Assembly (NCBI RefSeq): GCF_002878395.1
Contig: NC_061118.1
Coordinates: forward strand, 123,706,435 to 123,770,434
Direction of reading: 5' to 3'
Length of the DNA stretch: 64,000 nucleotides
Source of the DNA: Capsicum annuum
Lineage: Eukaryota > Streptophyta > Magnoliopsida > Solanales > Solanaceae
Of the stretch, positions 1 through 11,214 are shown piece by piece. The notes under the pieces are model-generated. The model was not told the origin of the DNA. It did not search any database and saw only the letters and a program-made list of their open reading frames with translations. Position numbers and translations under genes: made by a program. The stretch's first letter is position 1. Each line of letters opens with the position of its first letter.

Positions 1-419
1 GTTCTAGCATTTATTTTCAATCACAAGATTGACCAAGGGCATCATTACCCACATCCTGACATTTGGTGAGTCCTCATACTCTGAGGAACAAGTCTATCAG
101 ACTTTTTTTCATTGTTGAAACTATTTTCGTTGTGTAATTTCTACTAATGTTCAGGTCACTATGGGTCTATCCGGGTTGCTCTCTAGTCTGTAATAGAGTC
201 TTGTCAAACTATTTAATTTTTTAAGTTCAAGGAGTTGTTTAAGGATTTCTAAGGTAAGAACTTTTATTAAGATATTCCCTTGTTTAACTTTAAGCTTCTA
301 TTTATATTAGTTCACTTTTCTGATGAGTTTAAAGATAAGTAGGCTTAATGGGTTAGCTTTGGACTATTCATAGTCTTGAGCATCGTGTGATGTCTAGGGT
401 GAAATTTTAAGTCGTTAGA
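1..419 (+). repeat. Element A 5' LTR (3' part only; starts before window)
   Basis: This is the right-hand end of a long terminal repeat. It ends in GTTAGA (ancestral GTTACA) two bases before a primer site. The stretch at 30-110, with a gagtcctcat..ctgagg block, recurs in the same orientation at 38045-38100, and a looser version occurs in the D LTRs near 29780, so A and D are related. The LTR start lies outside the window. No gene is seen in it. Confidence 0.75.
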
Positions 420-421
420 AA

Positions 422-436
422 CTTGGCATCAAAGCC
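422..436 (+). other. Element A primer binding site (initiator tRNA-Met type)
   Basis: cttggcatcaaagcc lies directly after the LTR end and differs by a few transitions from the usual plant TTGGTATCAGAGC site, complementary to the 3' end of initiator tRNA-Met. It fixes the LTR/internal boundary. Confidence 0.7.
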
Positions 437-624
437 TAAGGTTTTGAAAAATTAGAGGTAGTTAGACAAGTTGCGTTATATAGAGTCTTTATCATGGATG
501 TGAATCACACCACATTTATTAGCAAGATGTGACATACCAATTTAGGAATCATCATTTCTTTTATGATATATCATGCTTACTATTGTATCTATCATCCTTA
601 ACTTATGCTTTCACATGACAGAAT

Positions 625-1890
625 ATGCCTCTTTGCCAAGCCGATGAACATAAAAATGGTGATCAACCACCCTTGCACGCTGACCCTCTGAATGAGAATG
701 CATCTCATGCTGAATTTTAGGCTACCTTTTAAGCGTTGGCCCAAGCTGTGAATACCAATGTTTAGGGCAGACAATAGGCAGTGGTTCCACTTCAGCAAAA
801 TAGTAATTTAGCTGCAACCAAGATTTTGGATTTTATGAGAATGAATCCACCTAAGTCCATGGGTCAAAGGTGGATGAGAATCCTCAACTCTTTATTAATG
901 AGGTGACAAAGATTTCTCAGATTATGCATGTTTCTAAAGAGGCGAGTGTATAGTTTGCATCCTATAGGCTAAAATATATTTCTTATGATTGGATTGTTAT
1001 GTGGAAGAAAGGTAGGGATGAGAATGCAGGTTCTATGAGTTGGCAAGTATTTAAGAATGCTTTTCTAGATAGGTTCTTCTCGCACTAGATGAGGGAGGCT
1101 AAGGTGGAGGAGTTCATGAACATGAGGTAGGGGTTTATGAAAGTAAAAAAGTTATGCCTCCAGTTCTCTCAATTGTCTAAGTATGCTCCTGAGTTGTTAT
1201 TTGACTTTAGAGCTCGTATGAGTAAGTTTGTTACTAGGGTGTATGATTTAGTAGTTATAGAGTGTAGGACTGACATGCCGACTGGGGATGTGGATATTTC
1301 TCGATTGATGACTCATTCTAAATAGATTAAGGTTGGAAAGTTGAAGGAAAAAGAGAAGAGAAATAAGAGGGCTAGGATAAAAAAGTTTAAGTATAGTCAA
1401 CCATGGTCTGTAGGAGGATGTCGTTTGCAATTTTAGGGCCATTCATTAGTGCCAGCTCTATCTTCAAACAATTGTCCTACAACTAGGACCAGGAAGGAGT
1501 AGTAAGGGTAGGATATCAAATTCCAAGTCTCAGAATAGTGTAGTTGGAAGGCCTAGTTACCCGATATATGCAAAGTATAGCAGGGCCCATCCTAGTGAGT
1601 GTTTGATATACAAAGAAGGTTGCTATGTTTATGGTAATTTGGGATACAGGGTCAAAGAGTGTTTGTGTGCTAAGATAGGAAGCATATATGTTCGTCCTTG
1701 AACTCAAGTTGCTAATACATCAGCTCAGCCAAGTAACCCAGTTACTCTACAGGGCGCATTATCCAATACGAGTGGCGGTTAGTGGCAAAATCTATTTTAT
1801 GCTTTACTATCTTATCAGGAGAAGGAGAGTTCACCATATGTTGTCACTGGTATGCTTCGTGCTTCTCGCCTTGATGTATATGTGTTGTTA
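625..1890 (+). pseudogene. gag: Element A gag (capsid/nucleocapsid) pseudogene
   Basis: Gag would form the virus-like particle and bind element RNA. I chose ATG 625 because the next residues include ADPLNEN.SHAEF, also found at the start of the D gag (from 30346), showing that the two belong to one family. The body (about 830-1340) is read in pieces with many TAG/TGA stops, including a capsid-like piece at 1137-1325. The zinc knuckle at 1621-1662 reads C-Y-V-Y-G-N-L-G-Y-R-V-K-E-C: first and last Cys remain, but the second Cys and the His have become Tyr, so metal binding should be lost. A basic Lys/Arg stretch precedes it at 1340-1390. It is a dead copy, and the family assignment is firm. Confidence 0.75.
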
Positions 1891-2170
1891 GACCTAAGAT
1901 CAAATCTCTCTTATATAACTCTTTTAGTTTTTATAAATTTTAGGGTAGGCCCTAAAAATCTCTCTAAGCCTTTCTCAGTATCCACCCAGTAGGTGAGTCA
2001 ACTATTATAAGATGGGTCTATAAGAAGCGTCCTATAACTATCCTCTATAAGATCATACTAGAGGATCGAATTGAGTTAGGATGGTGGATTTTGATATCAT
2101 TCTACGCATATATTACCTCTATTCATACTATGCATCACTAGATTGTTGCACTCGTGTAGTGAAGTTCTAG
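1860..2170 (+). pseudogene. pro: Element A aspartic protease remnant
   Basis: This is the retropepsin-like protease that would cut the Gag-Pol precursor. The active-site strand reads LLDLRSNLSYIT (about 1885-1920), where the family has a D-[ST/P/L]-G-[AS] turn: Asp is kept and Gly is replaced by Arg. The C-terminal signature survives as MVDFDIILR followed by YYLYSYYASLD (about 2080-2150), matching the family's MVDFDVILGMDWL block with the G-M-D-W core degraded. Frameshifts separate the two halves. Confidence 0.65.
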
Positions 2171-2209
2171 TTTCCTAAGAAGGCAGATTTTAAGTGGAAG
2201 AGTGGTTCT

Positions 2210-3565
2210 GTGTTTCCCAAAGGTCATTTCATCTTTTATCTTAAGGACAAAAAGTTAATATCAAAAGGGTGCATCTATCATTTAGTCCGTGTCAAAGATA
2301 CTAAGTCTAAAGCTTTAACAATTCAATCAGTCCATGTAGTTAATGAGATTCTCGAGGTTTTCCCTAAATATTTTACAGGGTACATCCATATAGAGAAATA
2401 GAATTCGGTATTGATCTTCTTCCTGAAACTTAACCCATCTCTATCCCTCCATATCATATGGGTCTAATCGAGCTTAAGAAGTTAAAAAAGCATCTTAAAG
2501 ACATCTTATATAAAGGTTTCATCAGGCCCAGTGTTTCTTTTTGGGGTGCAACAGTCCTGTTTGTGTGCAATAAAAATGGTACTCTCATAATATGTATAGA
2601 TTATGGACAATTAAGCAAGGTTACAATTAAGAACAAGTATCCCATTCCTAGAATCAACTATTTGTTTATCTGCTTCAGGGTGCAAAGTAGTTCTCCAAGG
2701 TTGACCTTAGATCGATATATCATTAGTTGAAAGTCTAGTAGTAGGACATTCCAAAAATATCTTTCCAAATAAGGTATGGCCATTCTGGGTTTGTGGTTAT
2801 GTCATTTGGACTGACGAATACTCCTGCAGCTTTTTTGGATTTATTGAACAAGGTCTTGAAGTAGTGCATGGATATGTTTGTCATTATATTTATTGATGAC
2901 ATACTGGTGTATTCCAGAAGTAAGGAAGAGCTTGCAGACCATTTAATAATAGTATTGCAGACCCTCAAGGAGCGTCAATGGTATATGAAGTTTGGTAAAT
3001 ATAAGTTTTGGTTGGAATCCATTACCTTCTTGGGGCATATCATTTCAGGGGCTGGTATATATGTAGATTCACAAAAAGCTAATGTAGTGAAGCACTATCC
3101 TAGACCCATCACTCTATTCGATATACGAAGCTTTTGAGGTTTGGCTGGGTATTACAATAGATTTATAGAAGGATTCTCTTCTATAGCCTTACCATTGACT
3201 AAGCTGACCCAGAACAAAGTCAAGTTTATATGGTCGGATAAGTGTGAGAAGAGTTTCCAAGAGTTGAAAAATAGATTAACTTCGACACAAGTGTTAGCTT
3301 TACCAAAAAGGTTAGATAAATTTGTAGTGTATCGTAATGCTTCCTGAGTTGGGTTAGGTTGTGCGTTGATACAGAATAGGAGAGTAGTAGCTTATGCCTA
3401 TATGGAACTTAAGGATCACAAAATGAATTAGCCAACTTATGATTTAGAGTTACTTGCGGTGGTTTTTTCCTTGAAGATTAGGAGGCATTACCTTTATGGT
3501 GTGTATGTTGATGTTTTCACTAACCATAAGAGTCTTCATTATGTAATTTTGCCAAGGGAGGTTAA
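2210..3565 (+). pseudogene. pol: Element A reverse transcriptase and RNase H pseudogene
   Basis: The region starts with the linker before RT (2210-2400) and runs into the RT fingers: FGIDLLPET, then [17 protein letters not shown] and a GxxxLFV strand (2400-2730), in two frames. The palm motif FIDDILVYS at 2889-2915 is intact, keeping both catalytic Asp residues. The thumb/connection follows (FLGHIIS..GI.VD at about 3030-3070, then GLAGYYNRFIEGFS). RNase H begins at about 3320; its first acidic residue is changed (VYRNAS for VYCDAS), while LELLAVVFSLKIRRHYLYG and a TNHKSL motif remain. Stops fall at 2728, 3136, 3345 and elsewhere. It belongs to the same polyprotein as the flanking protease and integrase and is not functional. 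Confidence 0.85.
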
Positions 3566-3959
3566 TTTTTGTCAGAAAAGGTGGTTGGAGTTTTTGAAAG
3601 ATTAAGAAAAGAATGTTCTCTATCATTTGGGTATGGCCAACTAGTGGCAGATAGACTAAGTAGGATTTTTATGGGTAGTGTGTCCCAAGTGAAGAAGGAA
3701 GACCAAGAATTGGCTAAAGGAGTGCATAGGTTGGCTTGTTTAGGAGTGTGTTTTCTCAACACTGATGATGGGGGAGTAGTAGCTTAGAACGGTTCAGAAT
3801 CATCTTTGGTAGTGGGAGTGAAGGAGAAGCAGCAAAATAACCCCATACTTAGTTAGATACTGGAAGTAGTTCAACAGTAGAAGATTGAGGTTTTCTTCAA
3901 AGTGAGAGATGGTGTACTTTTTTATTAAGGCAGACTTTGTGTTTTGAATGTAGACAGGT

Positions 3960-5222
3960 TAAGAGAAAAGATACTAGTAGAGGCTCATGGCCTTATTTCT
4001 TTCATCCGGGTGCTACATAGATGTACCACGACTTATGTGAAATTTATTAGTAGAATGGTATTAAGAGGGACATAACTGAGTTTGTAGCTAAGCATCCAAA
4101 TTGTAAGCAGGTTAAAGTTGAACACCAAAGGCCAGGTGGTACATTGCAGGAGATCAGTATCCCTACCTGGAAGTGGGAATTAGTGAACATGGATTTCATC
4201 ATAGGCTTGTCTCGTACTAGAAGACAACATTATTCATTTTGGGTCATAGTAGACTGAATGACTAAGTTAGACCATTTTCTACCTGTTAAGACTTTAGACA
4301 CCACAGAGGTTTATTCTAGAATATATATCAAAAAGATAGTAATGCTTCATGGGATACCCTTATCCATCATATTAGGTAGAGACACACAATTTACTTTACA
4401 TTTTTGGTAGCCTTTTCCGAAGGGCTGTGGTACAAAGGTTAAGATTTGTACTGCTTTTCATTCGCAGATCGATGGTCAGGCTGAGCGCACAATCCGATCA
4501 TTAGAAGACATGTTTAGTGAATATGTTTTAAACTTTAAAGGGAGTTGGAATGACTACCTACCCTTGATTAAGTCTGCTTACAATAATAGTTATCATGCTA
4601 TAATTCTAATGGCTCCATTTGAAGAGCTGTATGGGTGTAGGTTTAGGTCACCTATAGGCTGGTTTGTGGTTTGTGAATCAACTTTGATTGGATTGGATTC
4701 TATTCTTGAAGCTATAGAAAAGGTTAAGTTTATTTGTAAGAGATTAAAAACTACTCAAAGATGTCAAAAATCGTATACTGATGTAAGGAGGAGAGAGCTT
4801 AAGTTTTAAGTAGGCGATTGTCTATTCTTGAAGTTATTTCTTATAAAATGGATAATAAGCTTAGGAAAGAAATAGATGTTGAGTCTGCGATTCGTTGGTC
4901 CATAAAGATAGTGAAGAGTGTAGGAGTGGTTATTTACGAATTGAATCTCCCATTAGAGTTAGCTATAGTTCATCTTGTGTTCCATGTTTCAATGCTTAAG
5001 AAGTGAATTAGAAATCCATCCCTAGTAGTTACCTTAGAGAGTATTGGTGTCAAATATAACTTGTCATATGAGGAGATTCTAATTGAGATACTTGATAGAC
5101 AGGTCTGAAGGCTAAGCAATAAAGAAGTAGCATTGGTAAAAGTTCTTTGTAGAAACGAATTGTTGAAGGGGATACTTGGGAAGCTAAAGCAGACATGAAG
5201 ACAAAGTATCCTCATCTCTTAT
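3960..5222 (+). pseudogene. int: Element A integrase with chromodomain-like tail, pseudogene
   Basis: Integrase would insert the cDNA. The N-terminal HHCC region is at 3990-4120, with FVAKHPNCKQVK replacing the first Cys by His. In the DDE core the first Asp is present (MDFII, near 4189), the second position reads L-G-R-D-T-Q-F so the usual Asp is Gly, and the Glu survives in DGQAERTI (4471-4494). The capsular loop NNSYHA..MAPFEELYG follows. The C-terminal part (4900-5215) carries Y-E-L-N-L-P and LVFHVSMLKK, then a degraded chromodomain-like block, LSYEEILIEILDRQV. That tail is typical of chromoviruses and is thought to steer insertion to heterochromatin. Stops at 4256, 4807, 5004 and 5106 break it. 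Confidence 0.82.
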
Positions 5223-5424
5223 AATCCAATTTCATTCATATCTAGGTTAATGCATTATTTCCATCATATTCTTTCGCCTTAAATTCGTTTAAGTACTCTC
5301 ATATTATATTTTATGTTATGAGAAATTGAATCCTTGTGATAGTGGTAAAGCTTGATTATACGTTTCAGTGTGGAGGTGTTGATTCTCGTTTAAACCCCAA
5401 TCCTAGATGAATCACATTCAAGAT
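5223..5424 (+). other. Element A pol-to-LTR spacer
   Basis: About 200 bases lie between the end of the pol remnant and the LTR start at 5425. There is no convincing polypurine tract: only a short agat precedes the LTR, unlike B and C, where a G-rich tract is clear. No gene is seen. Confidence 0.5.
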
Positions 5425-6347
5425 TGTAATACCCCGTGTATGGAAGTTTCTATGCATCATACAACTTCTCCCTTGGGTTGTAACCAGAACATATGAGTGG
5501 TATGTTGTTGTCATATGAATAGCAGTATGGCATGGTGAACTTTCTATTGAGGATACGACTTGGCCCATCGATGTTGTCAAGTAGGGTACGTGTAGTATGA
5601 TTTTAAGTCATAAGTTCATTAGTGCATTTTTCCAAAGATTTTATACAATATACGATTAGAGGATTAAGAGTCATATGAAGATGATACAAGTCGTAAGTGG
5701 AAATTATATGTTGACTAGTGTGTGTCTTCTTTGAGTCTGCTAATCTTATGAGTTGAGGAGATAAGTCTTACCCTTACATACAAGTCGTATGGTAGACTAG
5801 AAAAGACTGATGAGCTTTTTCTGTAAAGTGTAGATAAGGGCTTTTTAGTCTTTTCCTCTGTTATAACTTCCCATTTACGGCCTATAACCCTGAAAGAGGC
5901 ATTATTTTACTACTCTTTCCAATCAAATAACAACACCTACATCCTCTTATCTTTAAGAACATAAAGATTAGTGCTTCTCTCACAAGTTCATCCTTTAAGT
6001 TCCAAGATTCAATCTTTTTACACAAGTCAAGAAACTTCAAATATGTGGGGTTTATGAACAAGGTTATTCTTTCATCTTTGTGCCCAAAATACGTAGTTTT
6101 TAAGATTGGATTTCCTTATTTTCAATTAGGGTTCATACATAAATGTCCATATTCTTAAATTATGATGTTACCATGAGATTAAAGGTTGTAAGTGCATCAA
6201 GATTTACACATATTCATCCTTTGATTTGTAAGATTCATATTATGATTTAAATTTTATTATCTTGACTGGGATATTGTTGAAAAATTTCAAGGTGATTGCT
6301 GAGCATGAAGTTTTGTCATGAATTTCAAAGAATTAAGTATATATTAT
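5425..6347 (+). repeat. Element A 3' LTR, left part (interrupted)
   Basis: It starts TGTAATACCCCG, a typical gypsy LTR start (TGTAAyrCCCCG), right after the A internal region. Many short words such as gagtggtatg, tacgacttg and acaagtcgtaag occur in the first 450 bases. It stops at 6347, where an inverted LTR of another family begins (TGACATAATCG). The later part of an A-type LTR reappears at 37196-38277. Confidence 0.65.
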
Positions 6348-6487
6348 TGACATAATCGACCCAGAGCCTTGTTATAATGGGCCTCCCAAGTCCAACCAAG
6401 ACTAAGGACCACTTCCATTACCCGACTAAACCAACCTATGCATCTCCTGAGTTGGATGAATTCCAACCATATAACAACATAGCGTGT
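6348..6487 (-). repeat. LTR G, first fragment (minus strand; 3' end of the LTR)
   Basis: Read on the minus strand this is the last 140 bases of a B/C-family LTR. The plus strand begins TGACATAATCGACCC, comparable with the starts at 50968 and 60367. Common words include ccaagtccaacc and gatgaattccaa. It ends with CGTGT, the target duplication of element C. The LTR resumes at 25786, so G was split by C. Confidence 0.75.
6483..6487. other. Target-site duplication of element C, left copy
   Basis: CGTGT stands directly before the LTR start TGAAACCC at 6488. The same five bases stand at 25781-25785, directly after the LTR end GTGTCA. Five bases is the normal Ty3/gypsy duplication length. Confidence 0.85.
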
Positions 6488-6949
6488 TGAAACCCTTAGA
6501 ATATTTCTTGAAATTTCCATTCTCCGAACCCATATGACTTATGGTTATAAGCCATTTATTAGGGTACGAGTGGTATGGTCTTGTCGTATGCTGACCAGTG
6601 TTAGTTCATAGGATGGTTTTCGTCACTAAAATGGGTAAGACTTAGGGGTATGAGTCGTAGGGCTTGATACGAGTCATACTAGGGACTCATATGGTGGGCA
6701 GTGTTTGATCCTCCTAGTATTTCATCCAGTTAGAGATATGGGTTATGGATACAGATTGTATGTTTTGGTTATGACTTGATAGGATGTGTTGTATACTAGA
6801 TGGTGTTTGATCTAAGGGGTTGAGGCTTGGATATAAGTGGTATGTATCGATCATATTGGGAGGGTACAACTACTATGGGTCAATCATATCCCTGTGATGA
6901 GTTTTTAAGGGATTTAAGTGGGGGTATTTTGAATAATTCCCTACTTACT
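6488..6949 (+). repeat. Element C 5' LTR, first part
   Basis: It starts TGAAACCCTTAGAA, matching the C 3' LTR start at 23453 except for a deletion of about 12 bases after TGAAA. It runs colinearly to ccctacttact, the point where B's LTR begins. The remainder resumes at 16530. The C 3' LTR and B's 3' LTR (near 14690-14725) show what the uninterrupted sequence looks like. Confidence 0.8.
6945..6949. other. Target-site duplication of element B, left copy
   Basis: TTACT precedes B's first LTR (TGTTACATCC at 6950). The partner at 16530-16534 is TTACC, one mismatch. Joining the flanks restores the order of the C LTR seen in other copies. Confidence 0.7.
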
Positions 6950-9236
6950 TGTTACATCCTAGGTTTTTGCCTTAGAAAATTTCTTAGAATTCCCATTCTT
7001 TGGATCCAATACAACTCAAGGGTGTGAGTCATATGCTGGGGTACAAGCGGTATAATGCTGTCGTATGCTGACCAGTGGTAGTTGTTGGAATAGTTTTGGC
7101 CTCTGTAATGGTTACAGCTTAGGTGAATGAGTCATAGTGGTTGGTATAAGTCATATCAGGGACTCATATAGTGGACAATATTTGATTCTCCTTGTATTCA
7201 TTTTTCTAGGGATATTGGTAATGGGTACGGATCATATGCTATGGTTACAACTTGGTTAGTTGATTTGTATACTGGATAGTTTTTGATCCAAGGGTTGAGG
7301 CTTGGATACGAGTGTTGGAAACTAATTATATAGAATGATATGACTTGTAAGGGTCAGTCGTATCCCTGGGATGGGATTTTGTACAACTTAAGTGGGGGTA
7401 TTCTGGACATTTTCCTATTTATCCTTATTAGAACCTACGACCTGTATTACACTTAGGAGGTTATTTACCCTATTATTCTATTCATTAACACTTAGAAACT
7501 ATTCCTAATTATTCTATTCATTAACACTTAGAAAGTATTCCTAAGCATCCAATAATTCTCTCAAGAACTTTTGGGGCAAGAATGCTAGGGTTTCAACTAA
7601 TAGATTGTATTGGGGCTTGCTTTGATGATATTCTGCCATCATCTTTCTTGGTTTAAGACATGATTCTCTTATCTCATAGTAATTTCAACTAAATAAATAG
7701 TTTATTTGATTGATTTCATGGTTTTACTATTTCATGATTATGGTTTTCAACTATTATTTGGGGGTTATGATATTAATTGCTAAGTTATAGTTCCCCATGG
7801 TTTTAATTATGCTTTTATATGTATTAGTATTAGTTTTGGATTATTGGATTTCATGGTAATGGTTTAATGGTCTTTGGAATTGGTTTTGGTTATATAATGC
7901 CTCCAAGGTGTTTGATAAAATGCTTATAAAGGTATGTTCATTATATTGACCTCTTTTAATGGAACTTTTGTTTTTTTTAGCTTATATAATAAAGCTTTTA
8001 ATGATTTTAATGGTTTGAAAAGGCTAAATGCTAAATGGTTATGCTTGTGGAGAACATGAAAGTCTCCCAAGTGGTTTAATATGGTATATGGAAACGCACT
8101 CAAAAGTCCCCTTATTCTTAATGGTTTGACTATGGATATTTGTTACAAGTAATGGGGTGGTATGATGATACCACTGATATTAGCCTTGATTAATAAAATG
8201 GTAATTTGATTGTTTTGATTACTTTGAAATTATTTTAATTATAAATTAATGATGGGGTGTGTATCAAGGTAGAGAAAGGTGGTGGTCCCGGAGGGACAAA
8301 AATTAGAAACTCATATTGTCCAAGATGAGGGGTCTTGATGACCATATGCATGTATCACATTTTGCTTGATCGTGCGACTACACGCACTAGGACCCTTTCA
8401 ATAGGGGAAGATGAACCCATATCACCTGTGGGTAGTAAGAACGACCAAGCTACATAGCTAAGGTAAAGGTTTTAAAGGCATGCTAAACCCGATTCCCTTT
8501 CTCGGCACTTATAGATATATGTATGGTTATATGCATTATGGATGGTTTTTCTTGGTTTTATAACTGGCATTATTTTATCCTTACCCTGAGTTTCATGCTA
8601 ATGGTAATTCGTTAACTAGTCTACTGGCAACTGTATACCCATGCTATGCAGGGACTGGCCGTTTGACTCCTCCTATATAGTGATTGACTTAGGGACAACA
8701 TTTGGACTGAAGTAGGGAGCTTTCATCCTTCCGAAAGGCATTATTTCATGTTATGGATATTGTTAGACATTTTGATTTTATTTTGGATATTGGTTTTGGC
8801 CATGGTTGGGGGCATATCCCAATTGATTATTTTTACTCTTATAGTTAAAGGATTTTTGGTACTTCTCGTGGTTGGTATGGGTCGGATCGGTGTTGGTGTT
8901 GTCCTTGGCATTAGTTTTGGTATTAGGGCTGGCATCATTGGATTATATTGTTGGTTGTTCCATTGTATTGTATTTTGGGAATGATTAGCATATTATGTTT
9001 TGTTATCCTCTTTGGTTTGGTTTTACATGGTTGGATAGTTAGTTTGGTGCGGGTGGACTCGGTCATGACCCTATCCTAGAGTTTTCATGAGATAATTTGC
9101 ACAATCTTATTGTATACTCAAAATTCAGCTCATCTAAGACTGTATAAGGTTGTTGGGTTGGGTAAAGGAGGCAGCCCCCGATCCTTGTTGGACTTAGGAT
9201 GACCATTACATCTAGGCCCTAGTTCAGCTCATGACA
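6950..9236 (+). repeat. Element B 5' LTR
   Basis: The LTR is 2,287 bases, TGTTACATCCTAGG to CATGACA. The first part carries many degenerate copies of a short word like tacgagtcgta. A Gly/Val/Leu-coding stretch at 8748-8984 is not a gene: the same stretch recurs at 16060-16275 and in all sister LTRs with frameshifts. The copies at 7436-7560 and 14755-14815 show the same attctattcattaacactt block. Confidence 0.85.
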
Positions 9237-9238
9237 AA

Positions 9239-9251
9239 TTGGTATCAAATC
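9239..9251 (+). other. Element B primer binding site
   Basis: ttggtatcaaatc follows the LTR by two bases and matches the initiator tRNA-Met type TTGGTATCAGAGC with two transitions. Confidence 0.75.
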
Positions 9252-9448
9252 ATTAGGTTAATGGTCAAGTAGGAGTCTACAAAGCCATGTTTAGTAGAGT
9301 CTCTTATAGGGGTGTGTAACACGCCACACTCATACGAGAGAGGCTGCAAGACATTTTGGAATGTTACACTTTCTTGGTATTCTATCTTCAAGCTTGAGTT
9401 CTCAGTCATGGAATCTTCTCAAATCCTTATTTGTTCATCTTTTAGATC

Positions 9449-10740
9449 ATGCCTCCTAGATCTGGAACATAAGAAAATTTTTCTATATCTGAGGATAATA
9501 TTGAAGGGTACTTCTATGTCTGGAGTCCATTTTAAATATTAGGGTCCTATTCTTTATTGTTCTAGAATTCTTCCTATCCCCCCTCCTACTTCTTAGGTCC
9601 CTCAGGGAAACATGATAAATGTAATGTTTCATCAGTCTATTCATGTTATTACTCAGATGGTCACCACTTAGGCTGAGTGGGGTGCGACAAGTGCTTTATT
9701 TGCTGAGTCCACAAGGATTGGTCAATTTATGAAGATAGGTTCTCTTAATTTTATGGGATTAAAGGTGGAGGAAGACCCATAAGGATTATTGGATGAAATG
9801 GATAAGATATTTTAGGTGATGTAGGCTACTAATATGGAGGGAGTTAACTTTGTAGCTTATCAGCTCAAGGATATTACTTATCAGTGGCATGAGGAGTGAG
9901 ATAGAGATAAGGGTGATATAGAATTGGAAGGGTTGTGGAAGGCTTTTTCTAATGTCTTCATGGATCGTTTCTTTCCTCAAGAGTTGAGGGAAGCAAAGAT
10001 GGAAGAGTTTGTGAACCTCAAGAATGGGAGGATGTCTATAAGGGAATAAACCTTGAAGTTCCATCAGTTATCGAGGTATGCTTCTAATTTAGTGGATAAT
10101 ATAAGGTCGAGAAAAATAAAGTTTTCTTTTGGGCTGAATAGAGATTTGATTTTGGAGAGAAAAACTGCTTTTCTGGTTAAAGATATGGACATCTCAAGGT
10201 TAACTATTCATATGCAGTAGGTAGAGGATGAGAAGAGAAAATAGGGGGAGTTTAGGGGTAGGCAGGGAAAGAAGAGCATGTTTTCTAACCAGGGAGATGT
10301 TTAGTCTCAAGAAGGTAAAGATGGTGGCAAGTGGCAGAAAAAGAAGTACGGGAGTTCTGGTTTCTCTATACTACCAGTTCTCTTTACCCATAATAGTTGG
10401 GAGACTGGCGTCATCAAGGTATGACAATTCTCAGGCATAGGTTACCCAATCTCAGGCGAGCAGAGGCTAGTAAGTTTTTTCCTATCCTCCTTATTGGTTT
10501 TGTAGTCATCCTCATCTGTATTACTGAGAGGAAAAAAAGGATAAGTATTGTAAGTATAGGCAGGCAGGCCATCGAATCAAGGATTGTCTGATTAGTAAAG
10601 TTTCTATGGAGTTGAATAAGATTCTTGTGGCCTCATCTTCTGATTCTGCATCTGGTGGTATGGCATTTACTTCTGTTTCTGATCCTGGTTCTAGTGTTGG
10701 TCGAAATAGGTTGTATGCTTTAGTGTCCCATTAGGAATCT
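9449..10740 (+). pseudogene. gag: Element B gag pseudogene
   Basis: ATG 9449 opens MPPRSGT, matching MPTKSGT of element C (18573). The capsid region at 9740-10220 is recognisable (YQLKDITYQWHEE, then FMDRFFPQELREAKMEEFVNLK and FHQLSRYAS) but has about ten stops, several of them TAG where C keeps CAG. A Lys/Arg-rich linker follows. The zinc knuckle (10546-10587) reads Y-C-K-Y-R-Q-A-G-H-R-I-K-D-C against the C-x2-C-x4-H-x4-C pattern: His and the last Cys are kept, both early Cys positions are Tyr. RNA-binding capacity should be lost. Confidence 0.8.
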
Positions 10741-10789
10741 GAGGCATCATATGATGTAATTATTGGTACGTTATAACTTTTTCTCTCAT

Positions 10790-11110
10790 GATATATATTA
10801 TTTGCTTGATCTAGGGTCCACTCTATCTTATGTGACTCCTTATATTGTGGCGTCTTTTATTTTGATCCGTAAATTGTTATGGGTCCTTTTTTTGTTTCTA
10901 CCCTAGTAGGAGACTCTTTTATTATTGAATTGGTCTATAGGAGAGGTGTGGTATGTGTTGGTGACAAACAGACCTTGGTATATTTGTTTGAGTTGGGAAT
11001 GGTTGATTTTGATGTAATTTTGGGTATAGACTGGTTGCATTAGTGTTATACATCTCTAGATTGTCAGACTGGTAAAGTTATCTTTAATCCCTGGGTGAGT
11101 CGAAAATAGA
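10790..11110 (+). pseudogene. pro: Element B aspartic protease remnant
   Basis: LLDLGSTLSYVTPYIV lies near 10800-10855, so the D-L-G-S active turn is intact in wording. The C-terminal signature MVDFDVILGIDWLH is near 10997-11040, followed by a stop and CYTSLDCQT. The two halves are in different frames with a stop-rich middle. This is the best preserved protease signature of the plus-strand elements here besides C. Confidence 0.75.
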
Positions 11111-11214
11111 ATGGGAGGGTTGTTCTTTAGCTTCTAGGGGAAGGTTTATTTCTTATCTTAGAGCTTGAAGGTTAATATCTAAAAGGTGTATTTATCACTT
11201 GGTCTTGGTTAAAG

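Noticed and set aside
8748..8984. Hydrophobic open frame that looks like a small membrane protein (Leu/Ile/Gly-rich)
   Set aside because: The same sequence recurs in every B/C-family LTR (16060-16275, inverted at 25913-26242, 51123-51356, 60758-60982) with frameshifts and stops, so it is LTR sequence.
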